Positions 11,247-23,479 of a stretch of DNA of 64,000 nt are shown piece after piece (the stretch's first letter is position 1; each line of letters begins with the position of its first letter). A program made the translations under genes and the position numbers. The DNA is taken from contig JYIP02000008.1 in NCBI GenBank assembly GCA_001051155.2, positions 1,178,001 through 1,242,000 on the forward strand, read 5' to 3'. The DNA is from Chrysoporthe austroafricana. Its lineage: Eukaryota; Ascomycota; Sordariomycetes; Diaporthales; Cryphonectriaceae. The notes beneath the pieces are model-generated. The model had not been told where the DNA came from. It saw only the letters and a list, made by a program, of their open reading frames with translations, and made no database searches.

Positions 11247-12583
11247 ACACGATAAGGAGTTTTCTGTAAATTGGACTGATTTCACTTTCGACATTCGCAT
11301 GCTTTTGCCCTCAAGCTTTCCCCTCGCCTTCTGAGAGGGCAGACGCTCGGAGATGACGGAAACGTTATCATCCCAGCAATACGTGATACATCTTCATGTC
11401 AATTAGTTATTTCAATTAGATCAAGAGAGGAGTATATAAACTATGTTGTCCAACTGGGCCTTCGGTCTCTGCCTCGGCGAATCTGAATAGTGAAAGTTGA
11501 TCTGCTGGACTCTCGAGTCTTCCGTCCCGCCCTATACGAATAGTAAGAGATCTGAAACATTCTTGCATCAGATTTCAGTTCCTCAAGTCGACGGTGAATT
11601 TACATAGTGAATATACTTCCCTAGCATTTTGCTATAATTGCCATGTAGCGTAGGAATAAGACGGAAGTTTTACGATAGCCTCAATGATGTGCGGACGAAA
11701 CACATTGTGACTGTGTCCAGTATCGCTTAGAAGAGGGGCCGTTTTGCAGCTGATGGACAAGTTCGGCGAGTAGTCACGTAGCGAGTCACGAGGGGTGACA
11801 GCCATCCCTCGACCTGTGATTAATTGTAGATCATCAAAGTGCTGTTCGAAGAAACTCTATGATGTCTTTGCTCCACACTCATTCATTACGACCCAAGACT
11901 CATTGTCTGAATACGCGCCCTCCCTAGCTTCCATGCCCGTTAGCCCGACCAGACTCAGAGTAGTCTAGTAGTAGTGAGGTGAGGCTTACGAATGTATCGA
12001 GCCAGGCTAGCTGCTACTGTTGGCCGCAGTGGTCGTATGGTTCGACGGTGCCTGCAAAGACATGAGTGACGACTGCGAAACTGGAAGCAGACTAGACCGC
12101 GCCTAAGGTTCCCTCTCCGTTGCCAATAATACAGAAAAATGATGAAGACGCCGGTCAGGAGATCCTGACATATCGTTCACCCAAAGCACATCAGCCCTCG
12201 GGTGGTGCATGATGGCCAGACTGTAATGTCTTTTTGTCATCGAAGCGGGCCGCGATAATTACCCCCCCACCATATGCCAAGTCTGCTGCATGGGGTTCTC
12301 AGGAACGAGTTACAATTTGATACGCATTGCATGGTATAGATAACGTAAGTTGCCTCGAAACGCCACAGATAGACACCAACGTCCTAGCCTGCGCCAATCC
12401 GTTGCCGTACCACCGCACTTTGGGGATTCATCATAATTTGAACCACTCGTACCCATCCGAGCAACGCCGATCCCGCCAATTGAATGAGATGTGGATATGA
12501 CTTTTCGTACGTAATGAATTGCCGCAATAGCAGCGGCCTTGAAAACCAACTGTGTAGCATAGATGCTGTTGGCAGGCGCTCAC
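11247..12583. other. Intergenic region, no gene seen
   Basis: AT-richer spacer between the secreted-protein gene and the 3' end of ADA3. Only short ORFs (below 80 codons) without recognisable motifs. Confidence 0.5.
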
Positions 12584-14797
12584 TCACTCATCCTCTTCAT
12601 CATCCCAATGCTGAGTCTCATGCTTAACGAGCTCAGTCATCTCGGGCCCCTTAAAGATGGAGCTATCGGGCTCGCTGGCCCTGGGAACCTTGCCAAGGTT
12701 CTCTCCATCAAACACCGTACCAATACTCTCGATCCACCGACGCCGCCTCTCCATCAAGGTCTTGGTGAGGTCGCCTATACCGGGTCTCGCGATCCCTGCT
12801 GCAGCTGCAGCCGCCCCCGCAGCGCCAGGTCGTGCCTTCTTCTTCGTCTTGCCCATAGTACGCGTCCTCTTAAGATACGCGGCCTGCACCTGGCTGTCGA
12901 GATCCTCAAGGATGGTCTGGTACTCCTGGAAAGCCATGCGTTCGCGAACGAGTTCTGACAACTTGGCCTTGCGTGCGCCGTTGATGAGCATCTGCTCACG
13001 CAGGCGGTCCTGCAGCAGTCGCAGCCGTGCGGCGACCTCGTCATCATAAGCACCATCATAGTCGGCGCGGGCCTCTTCAGGCTGTGGCTGCTCCGAATCG
13101 GGATCAGGAAGGAAGCCAATGTGCCGAAGCTCCTGCTTGATGCGCTCCTCGACTTGATTGTAGTCTAATTTCGGATGGGTTGCCTTCTTCCAGGATTCTG
13201 AATTGGATTCAGGCATGTGAGACGCCGGTGACAGCTCGCGCTCGGTGGGCTGTCCATTTGGTTGCGAAACCGACGGAGCTGCTGCATCAAAGCTGTCGAT
13301 GCCGTTCATGGACAGGTCAAAGCTTCCGTTCAATTCGCCGTTCACGCCATTCGTCAGTGGCTTGACGTCTTCACTTGAAACAGCGCGACGCTCAGGTCGC
13401 ATGGCTTGGAGAAGGCGTGACAGAAGCGGGCCCACGGAGAGCTTATCTGTTTCCGCTATGTCATCGGTCATGTGCTCGATGTTTCCGCGCGGGTGATTGG
13501 GATCTGGCTTGTCAGGTAATGAGTCGATTGCCATCGCGCCGTCCTCTTCTGCCCAAACTTCTGTATAATGCTTTTTACCCCGCTTGGGTAGGATGAAGGG
13601 GGTGACCCGGTCGCCGCGCTCTCGCAAGAATGCAAGGTCTTCCTCGGTGAAAGGTCTAAAGTATGGTTCGATGTAAGTAGAGAAGGTATTGAAAGCAATC
13701 TGGTTCGACGGTTTGGCACTGCTGAAATCCTTGTCGGGAGGAACGCCAGCGATCAAATCTGCCAAGTCACTCTTCGGATATGTGGAAACCGATGTTGCTT
13801 CCTTGATTTCCTCGTCTGCCATGCTCTTCCAGTCGACCTTCGTGATCTCATAGACCGTGGGGTCTGGGAACGTGGAAGGGTCGTCGCCAAAAGTATTGGC
13901 TTGTGGCACTCGAGGCGGGGGAGGGGCACCCTCGTCGTCCGAGCTGGAGTCCGAGTCGTCATCATCTTCCTTTTTAGCGACCTTGGATTTCTCGTCGACC
14001 TCCATCGCACCAGGAGTAGCAGGAGCGACAGGGGAGAGAGAGGATGAGGCAGAGTCGTTGTCGCGCGATAGTTTCCGGGGTTTGTTGGAATCGCGTAATG
14101 GAGATGAGCGCTCTGTGATGTTGGTCAGTGGTTGGCACGTAATCTAGAGCGAAATTGAAAAGTCCAGGCAACGGGGAAGTTAGCTAGTGGTGGCAAGCAA
14201 GCTCAGAAAGAGGCAGAAAGATAGTGTACGTTAAGGACCGCAGCCTCGCACTGAGCCAGCTCGTTCTTTCCATATCCCGGAATAGTTTCGCAAGATGAAT
14301 GCTTCTGACTGACCTATGCTGCCGTCTTGAGGCGCCAGCGTATCGGCTGCCTTCCGCTTCTTCTTGTTGGCCTTGTTTGCTTTTCTGGCACGTTCTTCAT
14401 CCTCTACGCGCTGGCGCTCCTCCTCTCGACTCCTCTCAGCGGCGACCTCATCCATCCTAGCCCTCAGCTCGCCTACCAGCAGTCGCATGCCACGGTCACA
14501 GAACGTGCTTCGCTTCTCGAGGGTGTCCTGGAGTCGCTGGAAGCGGGTCATGATGCCATCGAGGCTTCTTGACTCAGGCATATGGGAATTGGAACCATTC
14601 TGGTCGACAACATCCTCGTATGTGATGTTACGGAAGGACTCATAGCTGAGGTCGAGGTATTCTGTCGCCTTGGTCTCGATGGGGGGCAGAGAGGCCGACG
14701 GAGGGACCGAGCTGGGCGTGGTGTTCCGGCTCCGTTGGCGGGCGATGGCACCGGCGCCTTTCTTGCCGGTGCCCTTCTGACTCGACGCAGGAGGCAT
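12584..14797 (-). CDS. ADA3: ADA3/Ngg1, SAGA histone acetyltransferase module subunit
   Basis: Two exons, 14797-14314 and 14112-12584, with a 201 bp intron (donor GTCAGT, acceptor CACAG). The join restores an in-frame Glu and gives 670 residues. ADA3 bridges Gcn5 and Ada2 in the nuclear SAGA and related HAT complexes and stimulates acetylation of nucleosomal H3. The N-terminal half has a conserved segment ([18 protein letters not shown]) and a charged coiled coil rich in Arg/Glu with a KKKRK nuclear-localisation-like run. The middle is acidic and Ser/Pro-rich. The C-terminal ADA3 domain contains [32 protein letters not shown] and an Ala-rich linker, ending in an acidic tail. The ADA3 domain match is strong. 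The N-terminal Met is the first ATG of the open frame. Confidence 0.9.
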
Positions 14798-16988
14798 GTT
14801 CGCGGAGTCGGTATTCAGGAGCAGGGCGTGCGCGTGTTGTTCGACTAGGCCATGGAAGGACCCCGAGGCAGTTGAGGAAGTGGTTGTTATGCGCCTCTGA
14901 ACAGCTCGGCTATGGACAACGGACAGCGCTAGAGGTCATTGATACGACGCTGCGCCAGATGGTGTGGGTCATGGGCCGGGACAAGTGAGACGCTCGTGTC
15001 GCGTCGAGGTACAGAGTTGACTGACGCAGTGAGGCTCTGGCTCGGCTAGGACAAAAGGTGGACCAGCCTGAGCCAATGAAGAGGAGGGAACCAGCACCGC
15101 CACACTCGCCACACTCAACACCGGAACAAGGTTCTGCGGCGGAGAGGAGTGGCTTGACTGATTATCAAACCCTTATCTAACCCTGGCTCTTGCATCTCAG
15201 TCTTGGTCCTCTTCACCTGACGAGACGGACTGCAGCTTCTTTTTTCCCACGTCTCTCTCATGCCAACAAGACCTGTAAACATGATTAGATGAGGTCTCGG
15301 GTTCCTCGAGACCTTTCGTCTCATTAATTTGTCAGATGAACAGACTTATACCTGGCACTTGGCCTATATCCCAGCAGGGCTTCACAGATACGTCGCGTGA
15401 GGATCAGCACGGCTTCATAGCTTTGGCCTATTACCTCGAGTCTTCAAGATGCCGATGGCCCCAGTCCTACAAGATCACTGCAACATGCCCCGTGTTTTAA
15501 CGGTCATAAAACTCATGGCAGCTTCCCAGACTACAAATTTAGGCCGTACTCAGGTTCGTAGTCCTTTCTTGCACTTTTTGATTGTCACCTGGCTATTTCA
15601 CTAACTCCCATCTCCCAGTATCCCAAGATGGACGGCGAAGACTTGACATCGCTGACGGGCCCTGGCTGACGCACCATCTCGATCTATATTTGTTCGAAGC
15701 CTGATGATTCCACCGTTGATCTGGACGCCCCCCAGGATCTGCATCCAAAGATTCTCTATTGTGCTGTGCATCCTCTGACGTGACGGCCGCGGAATTCTTC
15801 GCTAAGATCTAGGCGATCTAAGGGCTAGTCCTCACGGAAACGCTTTCTGACGTTGTGCTTGACTTTCTCAAGCGACCTCAATGCATGGTGCTCGGCGGCC
15901 CTAATAACGAGACTGTGACGCTTCACTCACACACAGTACGGCATTAGCGATGCTCTCATTGAAGCTAATCTCGACCAGAGACTCGAGGTAAACCCCTGAA
16001 TACAACTTTTCTTGACGGGGGTGATAGGAACGATGCGTGAAAACTACAATATCTGGACTCCCTCCTCGGCACGAAAACGGAACGTCTCCAACGACAACAA
16101 ATCCCGGGAGCTAATTTACCTAGACCTCGAAAGAGATCCAATACGCAGTCCCCTAACCCTCTGAACTAAGGCATCTTGGAAGTCGTCGAGCATCCTTGTT
16201 GGCGGGATCTGCAGCTTGGGAAAAGACGCACCAAGGAGACTTGGGAGTCAGATCACAGCTGCAGCCATTGGCAGTTCAGGTCAGAGCACGATTGGTAAAA
16301 CCTTCACAAATCGTCTTTGTCGCCTGAATCAGCCAGTAGCGTCTCGATTAGGACGCAGGAGGCTTCTTTTCGCTTGAAGAGGTCACGCCACAGAAACAAC
16401 AAGCTGCCTCCGCCAAGTAGTGCGGCACGAAGGGCTATCTGGTCCATTTTGCCGATGGTGATTGTGCGCGTGAATTAGCCGGGTGCAGCGATGATCTTTC
16501 CCGTGGTCTCAACCTTATGTAGGAGTGATTCCTGACGTCGTGACTTGAAAGATTCGCGATTGCAACGTAGTAGGACTTCACCTTGTCGAGCACGGATTCG
16601 CAAATGGCTCGAACACATGTCTTCAGCGGTTGATGCTGATTGGCCATTCGCCGTAGTGCCACTGCGCCAAATATGAAGCTTGGCCGAGAGGTGCGACGAC
16701 CGAAAATGTGGGGACCCCATCGATCAGGGTCCTCCCGTTCTCACGACGAAATCAGAACGAAACGGGTGCAGCATTACGACTATCGTATTGGTTCCCCGCG
16801 ATCACATGGCTGTTTAAGGCAGGCAGATAGGCAGGTGCACTCAGGTAGCTCGAATTCATATTTTGTTGAGGCTCGCGCCCCCTTCGCCTGTCGTCTTGTC
16901 TTCCTGCATGACTATGCTCTCTGCCTCAACGCACGTCTAGTTATTTGTTTCAACACCTCTCTAAGCAAGCTTGCGATGAGAGAATATC
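14798..16988. other. Intergenic region with a possible decayed coding fragment
   Basis: Divergent promoter space between ADA3 and BTA1. Apart from the fragment at about 15620-15960 (listed separately) I see no gene, RNA or repeat. Confidence 0.45.
15620..15960 (+). pseudogene. Possible relic of a protein-coding gene
   Basis: Protein-like stretches occur in changing frames interrupted by stops: ADGPWLTHHLDLYLFEA followed by two TGA codons, STVDLDAPQDLHPKILYCAV, SDVTAAEFFAKI followed by a stop, then LTETLSDVVLDFLKRPQCM. Their composition is more protein-like than the flanking spacer, suggesting a gene broken by frameshifts and nonsense changes. I do not recognise the family, and chance cannot be excluded. 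Confidence 0.25.
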
Positions 16989-19617
16989 ATGGCTTCTCCT
17001 GGTGGTAACCTGTTACCTCCACATGTGGATTCCAAAATCGTCTATGCTGGTATTGCCGGCGTCTTTTGTTTTGCCGTTGGCCTGTCCAGGGTCTTCGCAA
17101 GCACCGGCGAAAGCAACAATGACGAGACACCAGGTCTCGTCAAGTCTCTGTTGCTGTTCGCCTACTCTTGTTTCTTGAAGCCACATGAGGGCGATGGAAA
17201 GGGCACGCAGCAGGATGCCCTTGAGTCCTTCTACAAGAAGCAGGCAGGCATCTATGACAGCACGAGAAGTGCTCTTCTGAAGGGTCGCGAGGATATGCTG
17301 GCGCTTGTAGCCGCCCAGCTGGAAGCCAAGGCGCAAGGAAGCAGCACGAGCAAGGGGAAGAAGGCCAAGAGGGTCTGGGTTGATGTGAGCTCCTTCGACG
17401 ACCTCAGCACAAGCTCCTCCGGCTGATTATGTCCAGGTGGGCGGCGGTACTGGTTTCAACATTGAAGCCATGAACCAATATGTCAACGTGCCCGAGTTCT
17501 TCTCTAGTGTCTATCTAGTCGACTTCTCTCCTTCCCTATGCGACGTGGCTCGCAAGCGCTTTGATAGACTTGGCTGGAACAATGTCAAGGTCATCTGCGA
17601 GGATGCGAGAAAGTTCAAGCTCGAGGATTACGAAAATGATCTTCAAGGAGTCCGGTCGCCCGTCCGGACCCCCAGTAACTACTTTTCTGACAAGCGCCCC
17701 GAACATGGCGGCGCTGATCTGATCACCATGTCCTATAGTTTGTCTATGATTGTACGTGACTGATGGCGAGGTTATGGCGACGGAAAGTGTGACTAACCTT
17801 CTGTGTAGCCGGATTACTACTCCGTCATCGACTCTTTGATCTCTCTGCTCTCGCCGAACGGCGTCATGGGAGTGGTGGACTTCTATGTTCAGTCGAAGGT
17901 CGATGTCAGCTTCAGGAACTATACTGGCGGTCTTGTCAACCGGCATGTCAACTTCTTCGGGCGCACATTCTGGAGGGCCTGGTTCGACATCGATAGGGTT
18001 GGTCTTGAGCCCAGTCGCCGTGACTACCTTGAATATCGATTCGGCACGCTTCTCTGCGCCAATTCCAGGAACAATATGCTTGGAGCTATTCCCTACTACA
18101 TCTGGTTGGGATGCCACAAGAAGCCTTTTGCCTCGTCCAGCCTTCCTCATGAGATTGTGGAGTACGTGGACGCGCTTGTGACCGAGTCGCCGTATCTGCT
18201 ACCGGCCAACGCTCCGAATGCCTTGACTCGAGCTGTGCAGAGGACTGCCCCCGAGATACGGTCCAAAGCCTTCGATGCTGCGGTTGCCAACCTCGCGTCC
18301 AATCTTCCTCTGCCGGCTTTCTTCTACCAGAACCATCATTGGCGCATCTACTACGATGAACGACTGAAGAAGCACACGCAGTTCAATGATGAGTACATTT
18401 ACGCTTTCACCTGGGAAGACTCACGTGTTGATTCCCGGATCCTCAATCTCAAGTCGGACGATGTTGTCCTGGCGATCTGCAGTGCAGGCGACAACATCCT
18501 GTCCTACGTGATGCAGAGCCCGGCTCGCGTTCACGCTGTCGACCTGAATCCCACCCAATGCCATCTCCTGGAGCTCAAGGTTGCTGCATACAACGCACTT
18601 CCCTATGAGGACTTCTGGAAGATATTTGGGGAGGGGAAGCACCCGGACTTCCGCCAGCTGCTCATCTCGAATCTATCTCCGCATCTGTCCACCCGCGCAT
18701 TCCAATACTGGCTGAACAACACGCACATCTTCACCAACACGCGCGGCCGCGGACTTTACGATACCGGCGGTTCCAAGCATGCCATCAGAGTGATGCGCTG
18801 GATTGCGCGGATCTTCGGTCTTCAGCGCTCCGTAAAGGCCATACTGGGAGCCAAGACACTCAATGAGCAGCGCGAGATCTGGCGCTCTAGCATCCGGCCC
18901 GCCCTCCTCTCTACGCTCGTCAACCGCCTTGTCGTCTCTCAGGAGGCCTTCCTCTGGAGCGCGCTCGGGGTGCCCAAGAACCAGCTCGCCATGATCGAGG
19001 CAGACCATGCGGCAGCGTGCGGCGACGACAAGAGCAAAGCCACCCGCTCCCAGGCCGTCTGGAACTATATGGTCGACACGCTCGACCCGGTCGCCGAGAA
19101 CACGCATATCGCGGCCGACAACCCCTACTACCACGTCTGCCTCGCGGGCCAGTTCTCGCGCAAGTGCCACCCGGAGTACCTCGCCCCGCAGGCCCACGCG
19201 CGGCTCTCCCGCCCGGGCGCGTTCGACGGCTTGCGCATCCACACGGACGAGATCGAGGAGGTCATCGCGCGGATCACGCCGGGCACCCTGACGGTCGCCG
19301 TCGTCATGGACTCGATGGACTGGTTCGACCCGCAGGCCAGCGCCGTGGCGGCGCAGATCCGCAAGCTGAACCGCGCGCTTAAGATGGACGGCCGCGTGAT
19401 GCTGCGCAGCTCGGCGCTGACGCCGTGGTACGTCAAGGAGTTTGAGCAGTGGGGGTTCTCGGCCAAGCGGCACGGGGAGAGGAAGCCGGGACTGTGCATC
19501 GACCGCGTCAATATGTACGCCAGCTGCTGGGTCCTGACGAAGACGTCGAATCTCCCGCCGCCGACGCCGGACATGGACGGTGCTGTGGGGGCGGAAATGG
19601 AGAGCCTGACGATCTAA
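16989..19617 (+). CDS. BTA1: Betaine lipid (DGTS) synthase, fused BtaB-BtaA type
   Basis: Exons 16989-17384, 17437-17751 and 17809-19617 give 839 residues with both introns in phase 0 (52 and 57 bp). The enzyme makes diacylglyceryl-trimethylhomoserine: the BtaA part transfers the aminocarboxypropyl group of S-adenosylmethionine to diacylglycerol, and the BtaB part adds three methyl groups. An N-terminal membrane anchor spans about residues 17-37. A SAM-binding methyltransferase motif (VGGGTGFNIE, residues 133-142) is rebuilt exactly across intron 1, followed by VYLVDFSPSLCDVARKRF. The larger C-terminal BtaA-like domain includes VLAICSAGDNILSYVM, VHAVDLNPTQCHLLELK and a terminal DSMDWFD segment. 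The order BtaB then BtaA is, to my knowledge, the usual one in filamentous fungi and reversed relative to Chlamydomonas. DGTS replaces phosphatidylcholine during phosphate starvation in fungi. Confidence 0.93.
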
Positions 19618-19993
19618 GCCGGCGGTGCTCAGAGCCTGATTGCAATGTCGATGACGGCAATAACTGCAACTTGTCGGGGGAGAGGGTGTCACAGCAGCTA
19701 ATAGTCACTGAATGATACGACGACACTATAGGAACACGACGAACGAGGCTTTAGATGAAACTCGAGAAATACTAGTGCAAGCAGCTACATATAACTATTA
19801 TCAAATTTTGATCAATCATAACTAGTCTTAAGAGGGGTTCAACACGAGACATGCATGCCGACGGCCGACGGCCGTCTACCAATGCAAAGGCCTGGCCGCC
19901 CACCCAATCTCAATGTTTCTTCTGATCGGGCATCGTCACATTTGCGAGAGGGGTTTGACATCTGCAGCGGGGTGTTCTGAGCCTCTCGTTTCT
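19618..19993. other. Intergenic spacer
   Basis: 3' flank of BTA1 and promoter of the next gene. AT-rich in the centre; no coding signal. Confidence 0.5.
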
Positions 19994-20001
19994 TTATATA
20001 T
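19994..20001 (+). promoter_or_regulatory. TATA-like box of the tandem-repeat gene
   Basis: TTATATAT lies about 95 bp upstream of the ATG at 20092. Inferred core promoter element. Confidence 0.45.
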
Positions 20002-20091
20002 CGTGATCTTGCTCTTCCTACAACGTTGGGGGTTCCAATACCTCTTCTAGGCTTGCTCCCAAGCGTTCATCGAGGCCTACCCGCTTGAAAG

Positions 20092-21377
20092 ATGGAACGA
20101 AGAGGTCCACCTGCACAAGCCTTCCAGCTCGTGCCCATCGTGGGCAGAGACGATCGTCCTCCGCCAGAGGTCTCGGTCTCGGTCCGCCCTGTATACCACC
20201 CAGGCACGCCAAGCTACCTGGCCGGGACGAATTGGTCAACCATTTCTCATACATCACGGCAATACGCAGTGCCAACGACCTGGGGAGGCCAGGGATGTGC
20301 ACCCGGCTCGGCAGCATATAGTCAAGTACCTTTGGAGTATTCTGCGGCGTCGGATGGTTTTCACATGACGCGTGGTGCACACCCAGGCCCACCCTTGCAA
20401 TACTCTACAACGTCGAATAATAATCACCAAGTGATGTACAACGCGCCGGCTCAGCCAGGTCCACCTTTGGAGTACTCTGCGCCGCCGAATAATTATCGCA
20501 TGATAATATATGAAGTGCAGGCTCAGCCGAATATACCTCCGGAGTACGCTACGGCGCCGAACCATTATCGAATAATGCGTCACGCGGCGGCGGCTCAGCC
20601 AGATCCGCCTGTAGGGTATTCTACCGTGTCAAATAGTTATCAAGCGACGCAGGAAGCGCCGGCCCAGCCCAACCATCCTTTGGGGTATTACTCTACGGCG
20701 TCGAATAATCATCAAACGATGCATGACGCGCCGGCTCAGCGAGATGCAGCTATGAAGTATTACCCTACGGGGTTGGGTGATTTTTTTCAGCTGATGCCAA
20801 GGGCGCCTTTGGAGTACTCTACTGCGTCGAATAATCATCAAACGGTGCGTAATGCGCCGGCTCAGCCAGATCTACAGCCGAGCAGGTTAGTCCGAGGCTT
20901 TTCAACCAGCCTTTCGCTGCCCCTGATAAGATGTGAAAGCTGATACTAAATAGCGGCGCACCGGACTTTCATCAACATATCTCACCCGGCGGCGCTGCTG
21001 AACCACTTGCACGCTCTGCATACGAATCCAGACAGGACGATGACGAGTACTGGTACTGCGACTACGACACTTGCCCGCGCTCGAGGAATTCAGGACAAGG
21101 TCTAGAGCCGTTCGCCCGAAAGGACAACTATAGGGACCACCTGCGGTTATCTCATAGGGAGCCGTTACCGTGGCGCCAGCCCCAGGATAGTCGGAATTGG
21201 ATGATAGGCAAGGTCGTGAACGAGGACTGGTGGCGCTGTCGCAACTGTCTCAATCGGAATTCCGCCAGAGGGGACTCGGATTACATCTGCGAGAGGTGTA
21301 ATGTCCATCTTGACAGAGCCGTGGTCGAGGCACGGGAGAACGCATTGCAGCGTGTTGATGCTGAGTGTACTGAGTGA
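20092..21377 (+). CDS. Tandem-repeat protein with C-terminal zinc-binding-like region
   Basis: Exons 20092-20885 and 20954-21377 (intron GTTAGT..TAG with a CTAAA-type branch region) give 405 residues. After a Pro-rich start there are about eight degenerate repeats of 22-24 residues with the pattern PPLEYSTASNNHQ-x-APAQP (about 20320-20875). The second exon encodes a charged segment with two Cys and two His (YCDYDTCPRS, DHLRLSH), spaced like a C2H2 finger. It then has a paired C-x2-C knuckle (WWRCRNCLNR, YICERCNVHL) resembling a zinc ribbon. Fungal proteins with this tail are known to me only as hypothetical zinc-finger-like proteins. No signal peptide or membrane span is seen. Function is unknown; protein, RNA or DNA binding through the Cys region is an inference. 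No upstream exon is evident. Confidence 0.75.
20320..20875 (+). repeat. Coding minisatellite, about eight 66-72 bp units
   Basis: Diverged direct repeats in frame with the host gene, each beginning near CCTTTGGAGTACTCT and containing TCGAATAATCATCAA. Divergence between units is high but the spacing of Tyr-Ser, Asn-Asn and Ala-Gln-Pro is kept. Confidence 0.85.
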
Positions 21378-21559
21378 AATTCTCATTCCGTCAGGTACAA
21401 CCTCAAATCTGCTTCTTATGCATACATGGTATAGTCTCAAGTGCTCTACGGTCACACTAGCTTAGGAACTTGTGGCTATTAATAATGGCAGAAGTATCTG
21501 GCGATCAGAAGTTTCCTGTAGTGGTGCAACTGTAATCTCTCCAAGCAGACTCTATGCCG

Positions 21560-23479
21560 CTACGAGAAATGAGGTGCGTTGAGGAACAGTCCCATCAGTA
21601 CGCCACCGAGCGTGCCAGCAATAGGAATGGTGGCAATCCATGCAATCACCAGCAGACCAACTCGCTGGAAATTGACCGCCTTGAGAGTACCGTTACAGAG
21701 ACCAACACCGACTGTAGCTCCGGTGATACACATAGAAGTCGAGACAGGAAGGGAGTACTGCGAAAAGACGAGCACGGTGACAGCGGCGCCCATCTCCATA
21801 GAGCAACCACGGCTGGGACTGTGGTATGTAATCTTGTTTCCCATAACTAACACATGGAGTCAGTGCCAAAACTAATTCCAGGATTGAGCTGTATCTCATC
21901 GACCCACCTTTCATGATGTTGTACCCGTAAGTGATCAGACCCACCGAGATCGTCGCAGAGAGAACCGCAAGCTGCCAGACGGGGACAGGCGCCTTGGAAG
22001 CGGCGGCTTCGCCCGTGGACCAGGCCGAGTAGATGACAGCCCAGGGCCCGACAGAGTTGCCGATGTCGTTCGCGCCGTGGGCGAAGGAAGCGGTACAGGC
22101 CGTCAGAATCTGCACAAAGGAGTACGTGTGCTCGACCTCGTTTGGGTACTTCTTGGCGTGGGCATACACGCGCTGCATGCGATCTCCTTCCGGGGTGCCG
22201 GCGATTCCTGTCTGCGCGGCGTGGATATCGTAGTGAAGACCGTAAAGCGCTCCGACGACGATCATGGCTGGTATTCTCTTGAACATAATTTTGATGTTGT
22301 GCAGCTCGTATATCTGACCTGCCCCTACAGGGTTGTCCCGCAGTGATCTCATGGCCCAGCCTAGCGGCCCTCTCTTCTTCATCAGCTTGGCATGGAACCT
22401 CGCCTCGCCCTTGGCCATCAGTTCTTTGTAGCTCGGTTGGATGACCTCGCGCATGGTGGCGTGCTTCTCACTATCCGCGGTTGGTGTCGAGGACTTGGCT
22501 CCCTCAAGGACAGATCCTGAAGAGTCGGCAGAGGCGTCCTCCTCGTCATGATCTTCCTGGACAACCTCGTAGTTGGGGACAACGGCCTTTTCACCATCGG
22601 CGGGAGCTGGCCGCTTGAATAGAAGGGGCCCATAGATGAATTGCCACCACTTCAGATTGTAGTCCTTCTTGAGGACCTTGGCGTGAACAAATGGGACGAA
22701 GAACACCGCTGCGAGCAGTGCGACGCCAGCACCGGTCCCCATCGTAACGCTGGCAACATACCAACCAGGCTTCTTGTTCAGGCCCAGGTTGGGAGAGCCC
22801 TTGTAGACGATGGAGAGGGTGCAGATGGTGCCGGCGATGAGAAAGAAGAAAGGCGAGGTCCAGACAGCCCACTTCACGGGGTCCCTGCGTACATGGACAC
22901 ACAGCTTAATGAGCATGAAGATAGAGGCCGCGAAGCCTGCCGAGATGGTCGGGGCCATCCCCAGACCGGCGAAGATGGCACCGAGGCCCTTCCCGCCGTT
23001 CCAGCCCCACTGCACCTGTGAGGCGCCGACCGTGGCGATACCGACGCCAGCAACGGCGGAGATCAGAGAGTAGGTCGACGACACGTGGGCGGAGTGACGG
23101 GTGCACCACATCACCCAGGAGGACGCGGCTGCCAGGGCGCAGGTGAAGGCGAGCATCTGGACACCAGCATTGTCTCGGAAGGCTGAATTTGGAATTATGC
23201 CGTTCTTGATGGTGTCCGCCGTCCTAGCACCGACTGTGATTGCCCCAAGCATTTCGAAGATTGTACCGAGGACCATCGCCTGTCTGTATGTGACGGACCT
23301 CGACGATACACTCGTCGCCCAGGCATTGGCCACATCATCTATAACAGAGGGACTTAGACACTTTAATTCAGCCGTGACTCTCTAGTTCGGAACTCGGACT
23401 TACTGGCGCCATTATTGTAGGCATCGAGCATAGCAAACAACGTGCCTATCACAAAGACGTATGTGTATTGGTCCAACAT
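21560..23479 (-). CDS. PHO89: Inorganic phosphate transporter, PiT (SLC20, PHO-4/PHO89) family
   Basis: Exons 23479-23404, 23338-21908 and 21846-21560 give 597 residues. The first intron splits the family signature: joining restores GANDVANAWATSVSSRS (residues about 25-41). The second intron restores MKVMGNKITYHSPSRG. The second half of the inverted repeat carries the partner signature ASFAHGANDIGNSVGPWA (about residues 440-457). Ten to twelve membrane spans are visible, split by a long acidic cytosolic loop. The protein is a plasma-membrane sodium-coupled high-affinity phosphate importer by family. Its neighbour BTA1 is also a phosphate-starvation gene, and a CACGTGGG site lies about 580 bp upstream of the start. 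The gene is intact, and start and stop are well supported. Confidence 0.94.

Noticed and set aside
18673..19692. 339-codon minus-strand ORF
   Set aside because: Antisense shadow of the BTA1 C-terminal exon.
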